64,000 nt of DNA. Source: Neohoeflea coraliihabitans (GTDB lineage: Bacteria > Pseudomonadota > Alphaproteobacteria > Rhizobiales > Rhizobiaceae). The position numbers and the translations under genes were made by a program. The stretch covers positions 248,001 to 312,000 of the forward strand of contig NZ_JAHWQX010000003.1 of assembly GCF_019334345.1 (NCBI RefSeq). Reading direction: 5' to 3'. Below, one piece after another: positions 10,161 to 18,792 of the stretch. The stretch's first letter is position 1, and the number at the start of each line of letters is the position of its first letter. The notes under the pieces were generated by a model that worked only from the letters and a program-made list of their open reading frames with translations, searched no databases and was not told the origin of the DNA.

Positions 10161-11054
10161 TTGTTCATTGCCACAGCCGAATGTTTCCACTGCCGAAACG
10201 TGCCGCTCGCCGGCCAGCGGGAACTCGAGGTCGGGGCACGGTCCGTGATCATGGGCATTGTCAATGTGACGCCGGATTCGTTCTCGGACGGCGGGCGCCT
10301 CGCCACGCCTGATGCGGCCATCGCCGCGGCGCGTGAGATGGTAAAGGCCGGCGCAAAGATCATCGACATCGGCGGTGAATCGACGCGGCCGGGGGCCGAT
10401 CCCGTGTCCGCTGCCGAAGAGCAACGGCGGGTTCTGCCGGTGATCGAGGCGCTGGCCGGGCAGGACGATGTGCTGCTCTCGATCGATACCTACCGGGCCG
10501 ACACCGCGCAAAAGGCGCTTACAGCCGGTGCCGCGATCATCAATGATGTATGGGGCGCGCAGAAGGACCCGGAGATCGCCGCGGTGGCGGCCGAGGCGGG
10601 CGCCGGGCTCGTTTTGATGCACAATGGACGCGACCGGCAGAAACTGGCCGATCCCATCGACGATCAATTCGCCTGGTTTGACCGCTCGCTGGAGATCGCC
10701 GCCGGCGCCGGGCTTGACCAGCGGCATATCCTGCTCGATCCGGGCTTCGGGTTTGCCAAGGATGTCAATGAGAACCTCGAGGTGATGGCCGGGTTTGCGG
10801 CGCTTCACCGCTATGGTCTGCCGTTGGTGGCCGGCACCTCGCGCAAACGCTTCATCGGCGCCGTGACCGGCGAAGAGGTGGCGGCAAACCGCGATGTCGG
10901 CACGGCGGCATCGAGTGTCGTTTTGCGGCTGGCGGGCGCGGCGGTGTTTCGTGTTCATGCAACGGCGATCAACCGGCAGGCGTTACAGATGGCGGATGCG
11001 GTCATCGCGGCGCATCTGGCGCGGTCGGGTGGCGAGGGAGAAAACAATGTCTGA
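10161..11054 (+). CDS. folP: dihydropteroate synthase
   Basis: Joins p-aminobenzoate to 6-hydroxymethyl-dihydropterin pyrophosphate in folate synthesis; sulfonamide target. Signature segments in order: MGIVNVTPDSFSDGG, DIGGESTRPGA, SIDTYRA, NDVWG, LLDPGFGFAK and GTSRKRFIG. The start is uncertain. No ATG lies before the catalytic MGIVNVT, so a TTG at 10161 (or another weak start nearby) is assumed, because the family has about 30 residues before that motif. First of three folate genes; it overlaps folB by 8 bp. Confidence 0.92.
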   Translation: MFIATAECFHCRNVPLAGQRELEVGARSVIMGIVNVTPDSFSDGGRLATPDAAIAAAREMVKAGAKIIDIGGESTRPGADPVSAAEEQRRVLPVIEALAGQDDVLLSIDTYRADTAQKALTAGAAIINDVWGAQKDPEIAAVAAEAGAGLVLMHNGRDRQKLADPIDDQFAWFDRSLEIAAGAGLDQRHILLDPGFGFAKDVNENLEVMAGFAALHRYGLPLVAGTSRKRFIGAVTGEEVAANRDVGTAASSVVLRLAGAAVFRVHATAINRQALQMADAVIAAHLARSGGEGENNV

Positions 11055-11424
11055 GACCTATGTCATCAAGCTGGTCAATTGCGCCTTCTTCGCCCGTCAC
11101 GGGCTGTACGAGGCCGAAGAAAAGCTTGGCCAGCGGTTTTTCGTCGATGCTGAGCTGACGGTTCGCTCGGAGCGGCCGCTGATCGAGGACGATGTGGATT
11201 CGACGGTCGATTACGGCGCGGTGTTCAAGGTCGTGGAGAAAACCGTGACCGGTGAGCGGCGGGCCCTGATCGAGGCGCTTGCAAGGGATATCGGTCTCGC
11301 CGTATTGCGCGAATTTCCACCGGTGCAGACTGCCGAGATCACGATACGCAAACCGAATGTGCCGATTGCCGGCATTCTCGATCATGCCGAAGTGACCGTG
11401 GTCAGCGAACGGACCGGAGGCTGA
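11047..11424 (+). CDS. folB: dihydroneopterin aldolase
   Basis: 125-residue enzyme that cleaves dihydroneopterin to 6-hydroxymethyl-dihydropterin and glycolaldehyde. HGLYEAEEKLGQ near the N-terminus carries the conserved catalytic Glu, and IRKPNVPI carries the Lys. The start at 11047 overlaps the folP stop by 8 bp, suggesting translational coupling. Size is normal for FolB. Confidence 0.93.
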   Translation: MSETYVIKLVNCAFFARHGLYEAEEKLGQRFFVDAELTVRSERPLIEDDVDSTVDYGAVFKVVEKTVTGERRALIEALARDIGLAVLREFPPVQTAEITIRKPNVPIAGILDHAEVTVVSERTGG

Positions 11425-11431
11425 TCAAGGC

Positions 11432-11947
11432 ATGGCGATCGCGGCAATCGGGCTGGGCGGCAACATCGGCGCGCCACGCAAGCGCATGGCAGCGGCGCTG
11501 AAACTGCTCGATGCGCGCGACGATGTCTCCGTTGTGCGGGTCTCGCCGCTTTACCGTACGCCGCCCTGGGGCAAGACTGACCAGGCGTGGTTCTTCAATG
11601 CCTGCGCGCTTGTGGAAACCGAGCTCGATGCGCAGCAATTGCTCGATTGCTGTCTCGAGACCGAACGGCAGCTCGGCCGGGTGCGCGGCGATCGCTGGGG
11701 GCCGCGCACGATCGATCTCGACGTGCTTTTGCATGGCGATGTCCGCTCGGACACCGACCAGTTGACGGTGCCGCACCCGCGCATGACCGAGCGTGCCTTT
11801 GTCATGGTGCCGCTGAGTGACATCGCACCTGATGCCATTGTCGGTCTGCAAAGCATCGATGCCTGGGCGCAGCAGGCGCCGAGCGAGGGGATAGAGCAAC
11901 TGACGCCGGATGGACGCTGGTGGCGTGACGAGACGGGCGCTGACTGA
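11432..11947 (+). CDS. folK: HPPK, hydroxymethyldihydropterin pyrophosphokinase
   Basis: 171 residues. Transfers pyrophosphate from ATP to the product of FolB and so feeds FolP. Seen: GLGGNIG at the N-terminus, the pterin loop SPLYRTPPWG, WGPRTIDLDVLL with the two Mg-binding Asp residues, and VPHPRMTERAF. Seven bases after folB, giving the order folP-folB-folK. It ends two bases before the convergent secreted-protein gene. Confidence 0.95.
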   Translation: MAIAAIGLGGNIGAPRKRMAAALKLLDARDDVSVVRVSPLYRTPPWGKTDQAWFFNACALVETELDAQQLLDCCLETERQLGRVRGDRWGPRTIDLDVLLHGDVRSDTDQLTVPHPRMTERAFVMVPLSDIAPDAIVGLQSIDAWAQQAPSEGIEQLTPDGRWWRDETGAD

Positions 11948-11949
11948 CG

Positions 11950-12489
11950 CTAGCGCAGCGAACCGGTCTGAACGCGCCCTTGCGAGCGCTTCAAGGTCAT
12001 GCCGATGACCGGAACCATGGTTTCGCCGACCTTGACCGAGATCGAGACGTTCAGTGTTTCGGGGTCGAGGAGCTTGGCGACCATCGCGCCGTCGAGTTTC
12101 TTGCGCTTGATGGCGACGACGGCCTGCTCGCTGCTGATGCGACCGGAGACGACATCAAGGCCTTCGCCGGCAGCGCCATCGAGAAAGCGGCCCGAATAAG
12201 AGCGCCCCTTGCGGGTGATCACCGCAGACATTTTCTGGGAGAACACGCCGACACGGCAATTGCCGTCGAGTGAGATGCCGGCGCGCTTGCCGGACTCCGG
12301 CAAGCCCTCGAGATTGCAGGAAAAGCGCGTGCCCTTGTATTTCCCCGCGACGATCTCGCCCGGTCCCTTCCACTCGCCGGCAACGGCTTTGAAAAAGACC
12401 GCGTCGCTGGCCGCCATGGCCGGGGCGAGGGGCGCCGTGGCGAGAACGGCGATCATGGCGAGCGGCACTGACGAGATACGTGCAAACAT
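11950..12489 (-). CDS. secreted protein of unknown function
   Basis: 179 residues from the ATG at 12489. A clear Sec signal peptide ends in PAMAA near residue 27. The mature part is basic and looks beta-rich, with GEWKGPGEIVAG early on and no enzyme motif that I recognise. Its first half contains a two-Cys pair (SCNLEG and NCRVGV) that could form a disulfide. The frame continues to a TTG 21 bases upstream, but ACAGGTG precedes the ATG. Function unknown; probably periplasmic. Confidence 0.65.
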   Translation of the reverse strand: MFARISSVPLAMIAVLATAPLAPAMAASDAVFFKAVAGEWKGPGEIVAGKYKGTRFSCNLEGLPESGKRAGISLDGNCRVGVFSQKMSAVITRKGRSYSGRFLDGAAGEGLDVVSGRISSEQAVVAIKRKKLDGAMVAKLLDPETLNVSISVKVGETMVPVIGMTLKRSQGRVQTGSLR

Positions 12490-12606
12490 GGGCACACCTG
12501 TACGAGACAAAAAGGAAGCCGGATCATGCCGCGCCGATGGTTAACGGCGCGTTACGGCTTGCTCTCCGAGGATCGTCCATGCGTCCCAAAATTGCAATCG
12601 ATGACG

Positions 12607-13716
12607 TTAGGGGGCGGATTTCGTTCCCGAATTTTTTGCGGCGAAGGCACTGAGGTCGGTGAAGAATTCGCTGACGCGCGGCCGGCGCAGCGCCTTGAAG
12701 GGCATCGGCCGGCACAGATCCATCGCCGAAATGCCGATGCGCGCTGTCATCAGGCCGTTGATGACGCCTTCGCCGAGGCGGGCCGACAGCTTGGCGGCGA
12801 CACCGGTGCCGATCGCCTGCTGCAGGATGCTGTCGCCAGCGGCCACCGTGCCGGTGACGGCGAGATGGGCGATGACGTCGCGGAACAGGCGCAACAGGCC
12901 GAACGTGCCGGGGCGTCCGCCGTATAGGATGGCCATGGCGCGCACCAGGCGCAGGGCCTCCCAGGCGACATAGAGCATATCGAGGCTGGCGCGCGGGCTG
13001 ATGGCGGTCACCAGCGAGACGCGGCGTGCGGCGTTGACGATGAGTTTGCGCGCCTCGCGGTCGAGCGTCGCCAGGAGTTCGCGTTCGGCAAAGGCCAGCA
13101 ATTGCGGACCATCGACGATTTCGCCGTCGAGCGCCTTGAGCGCCGCCCGGCCGCGCGCCGTCTGGGCCCGGTTGCCGAGAAAGGTGCTGACCTGGTGGCT
13201 TAACCGGCGCGCCTCGGCGGCTGTCACCGGCCCGCCGCCGTCAACCTCGGCGCTGTCAACCTCGGCGCGCAGTTCGGCGACGCGGGCAAGGCGCATCAGA
13301 CCGCGTATCTCGCGCCAGAGCAGCAGCATGAAGGCGATGAGTGCAATGGCTGCAAGGCCAAGGGCGGTCCAGCCGAGCCAGGGAAGACGGTCGAACAGGC
13401 TGCGCACCAATTGATCGACCCAGAGACCAATGGCGAGCGAGAGCAACAGGCCGAGAGCGGAGAGCAGGATCTTGCCGGGCGTCAGACGGCGGCGGCGCCG
13501 CGGGGCGGCCGGCGGCAGTTCCAGGGCCTCGCGCAGAAAGGGATCGTCCTCGGCCTCGGTCAGCGCGACGGCCCCCGACACGACCGTCGGCCGGCGCGGC
13601 GGCGCGGTTTCGGGTCTCGCCGTTTGCCGCGCTTCATCGTCCGTTGGGACAAAGGCGCGCGGCGCGCGCGGCGCATCGGCGGCGGACCGTTTCGCAGGAT
13701 CATGGTCGGCGGTCAT
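12607..13716 (-). CDS. YcjF/TIGR01620-family membrane protein
   Basis: 369-residue inner-membrane protein. A Pro/Arg-rich cytoplasmic N-terminus of about 85 residues is followed by two membrane segments (about 95-115 and 122-145) and a C-terminal DUF697-like domain. Always paired with a YcjX-type P-loop protein in proteobacteria; here the ATG overlaps the ycjX stop by four bases. In enterobacteria the pair belongs to envelope-stress gene sets, but its biochemical role is not settled. Confidence 0.85.
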   Translation of the reverse strand: MTADHDPAKRSAADAPRAPRAFVPTDDEARQTARPETAPPRRPTVVSGAVALTEAEDDPFLREALELPPAAPRRRRRLTPGKILLSALGLLLSLAIGLWVDQLVRSLFDRLPWLGWTALGLAAIALIAFMLLLWREIRGLMRLARVAELRAEVDSAEVDGGGPVTAAEARRLSHQVSTFLGNRAQTARGRAALKALDGEIVDGPQLLAFAERELLATLDREARKLIVNAARRVSLVTAISPRASLDMLYVAWEALRLVRAMAILYGGRPGTFGLLRLFRDVIAHLAVTGTVAAGDSILQQAIGTGVAAKLSARLGEGVINGLMTARIGISAMDLCRPMPFKALRRPRVSEFFTDLSAFAAKNSGTKSAP

Positions 13717-15188
13717 TCGAGCCGGTCTCCCAAAAGATATTGCAGGGCACGATCCAGCCGGATGTGCGGCAGGGACAGTTTCACGCCCTGATCATCGGTC
13801 TCGATGCGCGGCGGGCGGAAGCGAACGATGTTGATCGGCGGAATGCTGGCTTGAGAGGATGATTCAAGCTGTTGGAAAAATGAATCCGGATCGGTCGGCA
13901 AGTCCCCGGGAAATATCGCTGTTTTCGTCGCGCCATCGAAGGTCTGGCCGGTGATGGTCTCGCCGGCGAGCGGCGTGCCGACGATCAAGGGCAGGGTCTC
14001 GCCGTCGCTTTCGCCGCGCGCTTCACGCGTGGCGCGCACGGCGGCCATGGCCATCACCTCGAAACCGGCGCCGGAGGCGCCAATACGCTGCGCGGCGCGC
14101 TCGACCAGGCGGCGCACCAGCGCCTCGAGCCGGTCATGGCTTTCGTGATGCAGGTGGTCGGCCTTGGTCGCGGCGACGAGAACCTTGTCGATCCGGTGCG
14201 CAAACAGGCGCGTGATCGGGTTCGCGCGGCCGGGGCGGAAACATTCGAGAACTTCGCCGAGGGCGCGCTCGAGATCGATCACCGCATCGCGGCCGGCATT
14301 CATCGCCTGCATGGCGTCGATCAGGACGATCTGCCGGTCGAGGCGGGCAATGTGATCGCGGAAGAACGGCTTGACGACGGCGGTCTTGTAGCTCTCGAAG
14401 CGGCGCTCCATCATCGCCTGAAAGCTGCCGGAGGGCGCGCGGCCATCGGGCAGGTCGGGCAGCGGCGCAAAGGTCAGCGCCGGCGATCCCTCCAGATCCC
14501 CGGGCATGAGGAAACGACCCGGGGGCAGGGTCGACAGGGCCCGCGAATCGGCCTTGCAAGCGGCGAGATAGCTGGTGAATGCGCCGGCGAGGGCTCGCGC
14601 CTTTTCCTCGCTGGCGTCTGCGTGGGCGGCAATCTCGCCCGCTTGAGCCAGCCACGCGCCGGACAGATCGCTGCGCGCCGGCGAGCGCGCCAGGGCAACG
14701 GCGCGTTCGGAAAAGCTGCGGTAATCCTGGCTGAGCAGCGGCAGATCGAGCAGCCATTCGCCGGGATAGTCGACGATGTCGAGATTCAGCTTGCCGCCGG
14801 AAAACAGACGGCCCCAGCCGCTGGCCGATTCGAACTCGAGGACCAGCCGGAGTTCCGAAATGGCGCGCGTGGATGCTGGCCAGAGACGATCGGTGACCAG
14901 CCGGGCGATGTGGTCTTCGTATTGAAAGCGCGGCACCGCATCATCGGGCTGCGGTTGCAGATAGGCTTTCGACAGGCGGCCTTCCCAGGCGGCTTCGAAC
15001 ATCGGCAGGCGCCCGCCGTGGATCAGGTTGTGCACCAGCGAGGTGATGAAGATGGTCTTGCCGGCGCGCGACAGGCCGGTCACGCCAAGCCGTAGCGATG
15101 GCGCATTGAAGATGCCGCCGGCGCGTTCACCAAGAGTGCCGAGCGCGATGCGGGCTTCGTCGGACAGGCTGGTAATCGATGGGGGCAC
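13713..15188 (-). CDS. YcjX-family P-loop protein (DUF463)
   Basis: 491 residues. Walker A is GLSRAGKT near residue 38, and the following FITSLVHNL segment is typical of the DUF463/YcjX group of predicted GTPases or ATPases. VLVAATKADHL resembles a G4-type base-specificity loop. Starts at a GTG with ACGGAG about 10 bases upstream. Translationally coupled to the YcjF gene. Probably a stress-related membrane-associated NTPase. Confidence 0.88.
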   Translation of the reverse strand: MPPSITSLSDEARIALGTLGERAGGIFNAPSLRLGVTGLSRAGKTIFITSLVHNLIHGGRLPMFEAAWEGRLSKAYLQPQPDDAVPRFQYEDHIARLVTDRLWPASTRAISELRLVLEFESASGWGRLFSGGKLNLDIVDYPGEWLLDLPLLSQDYRSFSERAVALARSPARSDLSGAWLAQAGEIAAHADASEEKARALAGAFTSYLAACKADSRALSTLPPGRFLMPGDLEGSPALTFAPLPDLPDGRAPSGSFQAMMERRFESYKTAVVKPFFRDHIARLDRQIVLIDAMQAMNAGRDAVIDLERALGEVLECFRPGRANPITRLFAHRIDKVLVAATKADHLHHESHDRLEALVRRLVERAAQRIGASGAGFEVMAMAAVRATREARGESDGETLPLIVGTPLAGETITGQTFDGATKTAIFPGDLPTDPDSFFQQLESSSQASIPPINIVRFRPPRIETDDQGVKLSLPHIRLDRALQYLLGDRLE

Positions 15189-15300
15189 GCGTCGTGGAAC
15201 TCCGTCTGGAACAGATTCTCATATAGGTTCGGGTGCGGGCAATGCCAAAGGCGGGTGGCCGAGGCGGCCGGCAGAATGCGCCGGTGGCGAAGTTCTGTCC

Positions 15301-15834
15301 TCAGGAGTTTGACGGCGTGAGAAAGGCTGAAAGCGTGGCCGTGCCGCGAATGCCGGTCGCCGAGAGCGGGCATGCGGCGAGCAGCAGTCCGGCGGTCGGA
15401 AATCCCGTTTCGAGCGCCTGGCGCGCGGATGTGTCGTCGCGGCTGAACAGTGCTTCGGCTGTTTCGCCGATCATCGGGTTGTGGCCGATCAAGAGGATCG
15501 CGCTTGCGGCACTGCCGGGTCCGGCATGCGTGTCGAGAAGATCGAGATAGGTGTCACTGGAACTGGAATACAGCGGCGGATGGAAGATGATCTCGGCATT
15601 GGCTGGAAGGGCACTGCGAACAAGCTCGAACGTCTCGACGCAACGGGCCGCCGGCGAACAATAGACATGCGAGGGCCGAAAGGCGTGGTCTGCGAGGCGC
15701 GCTGCCAGTCGTTGCGCCTCGGCGCGGCCTTCCGCGTTGAGGGTGCGATCGAAATCGCGCTGGCCGGGCAGCGACCAGCCGGCGTGGGCATGGCGCAGGA
15801 GGCCGATGGTCAGAGTCTTGTCGTTTTCGCTCAT
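15301..15834 (-). CDS. SixA-like histidine phosphatase
   Basis: Short histidine-phosphatase-superfamily enzyme (about 177 residues). The catalytic RHAHAGW sits at the N-terminus, and LLIGHNPMI carries the second catalytic His. This short form resembles SixA, a phosphatase acting on phosphohistidine proteins, but the substrate cannot be read here. The ATG at 15834 is favoured because GGCGGA is about nine bases upstream; another ATG lies nine bases earlier. Confidence 0.8.
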   Translation of the reverse strand: MSENDKTLTIGLLRHAHAGWSLPGQRDFDRTLNAEGRAEAQRLAARLADHAFRPSHVYCSPAARCVETFELVRSALPANAEIIFHPPLYSSSSDTYLDLLDTHAGPGSAASAILLIGHNPMIGETAEALFSRDDTSARQALETGFPTAGLLLAACPLSATGIRGTATLSAFLTPSNS

Positions 15835-16073
15835 CTGTTGCATTCCGCCTGCGCCGCCCCTTGCCGGTCCGCCTTCTCAATCCTTGGTCGCAAGCGGTTG
15901 CCACGTAACGTCGGCGCTCGCTGCCGGCGCACCAGATTGGCGTCAGCTTGCCTGTTTATGCACGCCAGCAAGGATGCTTGTCACCCCTGCATGCACCGGG
16001 ATCGTCATAATCTTCAACAGATTAGCCGAAAACGGAAAACTGCTTAAAACTCTCGCGCGCCGGCGTTTAAGGC

Positions 16074-16102
16074 TTGTTTCAACGGGTTCGTATCGCTATA
16101 CA
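16074..16102 (+). promoter_or_regulatory. possible sigma-70 promoter of dksA
   Basis: TTGTTT and TATACA separated by 17 bases, 33 bp before the dksA start. Only fair matches to the -35 and -10 consensus. Confidence 0.35.
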
Positions 16103-16134
16103 CCACGCGCACTGTCAGTAGCGGAGGAATCGCT

Positions 16135-16554
16135 ATGTGTGAAGAAATCGATTTTTCCTCTTATGTTCCTTCTGACAAGGAGGACTTCATGAATTTCAAG
16201 CAACGCGCCTATTTCCGGGCGAAATTGATTGCATGGAAAAACGATATTCTCGCCGAGGCGCGCGAGACCCTGGATCATCTGCAGGAAGAAAGCGCCAATC
16301 ATCCCGATATCGCCGATCGGGCCTCATCGGAAAGTGACCGGGCGATCGAATTGCGGGCGCGTGACCGCCAGCGCAAGTTGATTTCGAAGATCGATGCGGC
16401 ATTGTCGCGGATCGACGAGGGCACCTATGGTTACTGCGAGGAAACCGGCGAACCGATCAGCCTGAAGCGGCTGGACGCGCGACCAATCGCAACCTTGTCG
16501 ATCGAGGCGCAGGAGCGTCACGAGCGGCGGGAAAAGGTTTACCGCGACGAATAA
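16135..16554 (+). CDS. dksA: DksA-type RNA polymerase regulator, single-Cys zinc-site variant
   Basis: 139-residue transcription regulator that enters the RNA polymerase secondary channel and works with ppGpp. A helical N-terminal part is followed by the C-terminal DksA/TraR segment starting YGYCEETGEP. In E. coli the site has four Cys; here only the first is Cys and the others are Thr, Ser and Ala (CEET ... SIEA). Such cysteine-poor DksA forms are known in alphaproteobacteria and are thought not to need bound zinc. GGAGG lies eight bases upstream of the ATG. Upstream of the fliO-like gene and cckA. Confidence 0.93.
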   Translation: MCEEIDFSSYVPSDKEDFMNFKQRAYFRAKLIAWKNDILAEARETLDHLQEESANHPDIADRASSESDRAIELRARDRQRKLISKIDAALSRIDEGTYGYCEETGEPISLKRLDARPIATLSIEAQERHERREKVYRDE

Positions 16555-16863
16555 TGCGGTTTCGTCCGACGCCATGGATGGCGTTTGGCTTGCCTTGATT
16601 TGATGTTCGATCAATACGCCCCTTCGCGACGGCGTTTTCAGGCAACGGCTTGTCTCTTGGCGGCTTGCCCTCGCAGTTCTCACCCCACCTGATCAGATCA
16701 GTCTTGCGGAATGCATCCTTACGGCTGCGCGCTCGTGCGGAGCAGCTGTGCCGGCTCGATCTGTGCATCGCACTGCACACACAAAACCGCCGCCGAACTG
16801 CATTGGCAGATCGGCGGCGGATGATTGTCTCGAGCCGGTGTCAGGCTCGGGCCGCATTCCTGT
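16555..16863. other. intergenic region between convergent dksA and fliO-like genes
   Basis: About 310 bp. A small CGCCAT/ATGGCG hairpin follows the dksA stop but has no T-run. No gene, RNA or other site was recognised. Confidence 0.5.
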
Positions 16864-18477
16864 TCAGGAATGGCGGGCGAGATCGCCCAACAGGCGGCTC
16901 ATTTCCTCTTCCAGACGATCCTGCGGGCGCTCCGAGCGACGTTCTGGTGCCCGGTTCGGGCGCAGCGGCGTGGGGCGTGCCGACATGTCCCGGCGATGAT
17001 CGTTGGCGGGTGCAACCGTTGTGAAGTCGGCGGTCGGGAAGGATTGATCGAACCGGGAGTTCGGCAGGTTGCGTTCCGCTGTGGCCGGCACCTGGCTGAA
17101 TTGCGAGCCTGAGACCGCCGCAAGTTGCGGGGTTTGCGCATGCTGGACCGGAGCGGAATTCTGGGCGTAGTGGACGGGCGCCGGATATTGCTGATGCTGA
17201 TCGCGGGCCGCCTGTTGCTCATGGCCGTCCTGGCTAATTTCCTCGGCGAGCTCTCGTTCGAGAATGGAGGCAAATTCGGCCGTGCTCGGCGCTTGTGCAG
17301 CGTGCCGGCCCTGCTCGGATGCGGGTGAATGGCCCTGCTGATCTGCGTGCGCCTGCGCCGCCTCGGCCTCGGCCATGCTTGCGGCGAAATCCTCTGCGAG
17401 TTGCCGGTCGTCGAGATCCTGTTGGGTCATGCCGTGCGGCTGGGACGCTGCCTGCTGGACCGGTGCCGGATAAGCCTGCGGTGCGAAGCCCTGTGCAGCA
17501 TCTGGCGCGGGGTGCGGCTGCTGCCAGCGTTGGTCAGTGGCCTTCGTGGCCGCGGGCGCGCCTGATGAATTGTGCAGCACGGCGTATTGTCCGGCGATGG
17601 CGCTATTGGCGCGCTGCCTTTCGGCTTCTCTCGCAGCGGCGCTTTCCTGGCGAAACTGGTGTGAGCGCAGCTGAACCGTCGGCGCGGCGGGGTGCAGGAA
17701 ATCCCGGGTCGGGGCGGCGGCGCGCGCAGGTTGCGGCGCCGGTTCCGGAGTGTCTCCCCAGCGCGAATCGGACGGCTTTGCCTCCGCCTCGACTTCTGGC
17801 TGCGGCACGCTCTGAGGAGCGCTCTGCACTGAAGTCTGCACTGGGACCGGGGCAGGGCGGGCCTGCTGCGGCGCCGAGCGGGTCTGCTCGTCGTCCGGCC
17901 AGGCTTCCAGCGTGGCTGCCGCCGGCATTTTCGGCGGGAAGACAGGCTGCAGCGGTTCCGCTCTTTCTGAAGACTGGGCAAGGTCTGCCGATTGGGCATG
18001 GGCCGCCGGACGTTCATGGGTATGCGGCCGGGGTTGCTGCTTTGGCTGGGTCTGGGGCTGGGGCTGGGGCTGGGGCTGCCGTGCCGGCTGCGCCATGGCC
18101 TGCGCGCGTGCCGTGAGGCTTTCTCCCGACGAGGGACGGGTGGCGAGAGGTCCATCGCCATTTGTCGGGGCAAGGTGGGCCCCCGGCGCGGCGATCGAAA
18201 TGCCGCTTTCGATGACGACATCTGTCGGGCCGCCGATCAGGATCAGATGTTCAACCCTGTCGCGGCGCACGAGAACAAGCCGGCGGCGCGTATCGACCGC
18301 TGCGGCGTCCAGGACGGCAAGGCGTGGCTTGCGATTGTTGCCGCCGCGAATGAACGTCGAATTCGAACGAGCCCGTATCAGTCGCAGAACGATTACGAGC
18401 ACCAGCAGACCGATGGCCACTGCCCCGACCGCCAGAGCGAAGCTGATTGCCTGCTCGCCGCCAAATTGTTCCAGCAC
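16864..18477 (-). CDS. FliO-like membrane protein with long low-complexity tail
   Basis: 537 residues. A single membrane segment near 15-37 is followed by a small domain (about 48-95) with RLAVLDAAAVDTRRRLVLVRRD and IGGPTDVVIE, the pattern of flagellar export protein FliO. About 420 residues of Gln/Pro/Ala-rich low-complexity sequence follow, ending in a short charged helix, RLEEEMSRLLGDLARH. True FliO is about 100-150 residues, so the tail is unusual. No other flagellar gene is in the window; the gene lies between dksA and cckA. It could be a FliO homologue with another role. Confidence 0.65.
   Translation of the reverse strand: MLEQFGGEQAISFALAVGAVAIGLLVLVIVLRLIRARSNSTFIRGGNNRKPRLAVLDAAAVDTRRRLVLVRRDRVEHLILIGGPTDVVIESGISIAAPGAHLAPTNGDGPLATRPSSGESLTARAQAMAQPARQPQPQPQPQTQPKQQPRPHTHERPAAHAQSADLAQSSERAEPLQPVFPPKMPAAATLEAWPDDEQTRSAPQQARPAPVPVQTSVQSAPQSVPQPEVEAEAKPSDSRWGDTPEPAPQPARAAAPTRDFLHPAAPTVQLRSHQFRQESAAAREAERQRANSAIAGQYAVLHNSSGAPAATKATDQRWQQPHPAPDAAQGFAPQAYPAPVQQAASQPHGMTQQDLDDRQLAEDFAASMAEAEAAQAHADQQGHSPASEQGRHAAQAPSTAEFASILERELAEEISQDGHEQQAARDQHQQYPAPVHYAQNSAPVQHAQTPQLAAVSGSQFSQVPATAERNLPNSRFDQSFPTADFTTVAPANDHRRDMSARPTPLRPNRAPERRSERPQDRLEEEMSRLLGDLARHS
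18053..18078 (-). repeat. hexanucleotide microsatellite in the fliO-like gene
   Basis: A run of TGGGGC-type hexamers (plus-strand reading) encodes alternating Gln-Pro in the tail. A six-base unit keeps frame, so copy changes would alter length rather than switch the gene off. Confidence 0.7.
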
Positions 18478-18792
18478 CGTGCATCTCTCCCCAGGTTATT
18501 GGATTGCCGTCGCGTGACACATGTCACCCGGCCACAACCCGACCCTTTTTGCCCCTGTGACGGTATTGACACATTTTTTGACGCAGGCGGCAAGGGTTAC
18601 GGGGCCACAGCTTAACGATTTCGTCACGATTTGCCTTGAATTGGCCTTTTTTTATGGTCTCTGCGGCCGCCGTTATTGGGAAATGAGGCGGCAGAGCTGT
18701 CCACATGTGTTTGTGAAGGGCTGTTTGCGCTACCACCGGGTTCAGGAATATGATTCGAATCCCACCATTGGATTGACAGGGCAAGCCGCAGA
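18478..18792. other. divergent promoter region, fliO-like gene and cckA
   Basis: About 315 bp. TTGACA at 18567-18572 has no acceptable -10 at proper spacing. TTAACG near 18614 is half a CtrA-like box without its partner. No RNA gene recognised. Confidence 0.45.

Noticed and set aside
12537-12544. CtrA-like half-site TTAACCAT (minus strand); similar half-sites near 7870, 10134, 18614 and 58048
   Set aside because: Half-sites of this length occur often by chance in AT-rich gaps, and none has a second TTAA at the right spacing.
18567-18572. TTGACA as a cckA -35 box
   Set aside because: No acceptable -10 at 16-19 bases downstream.
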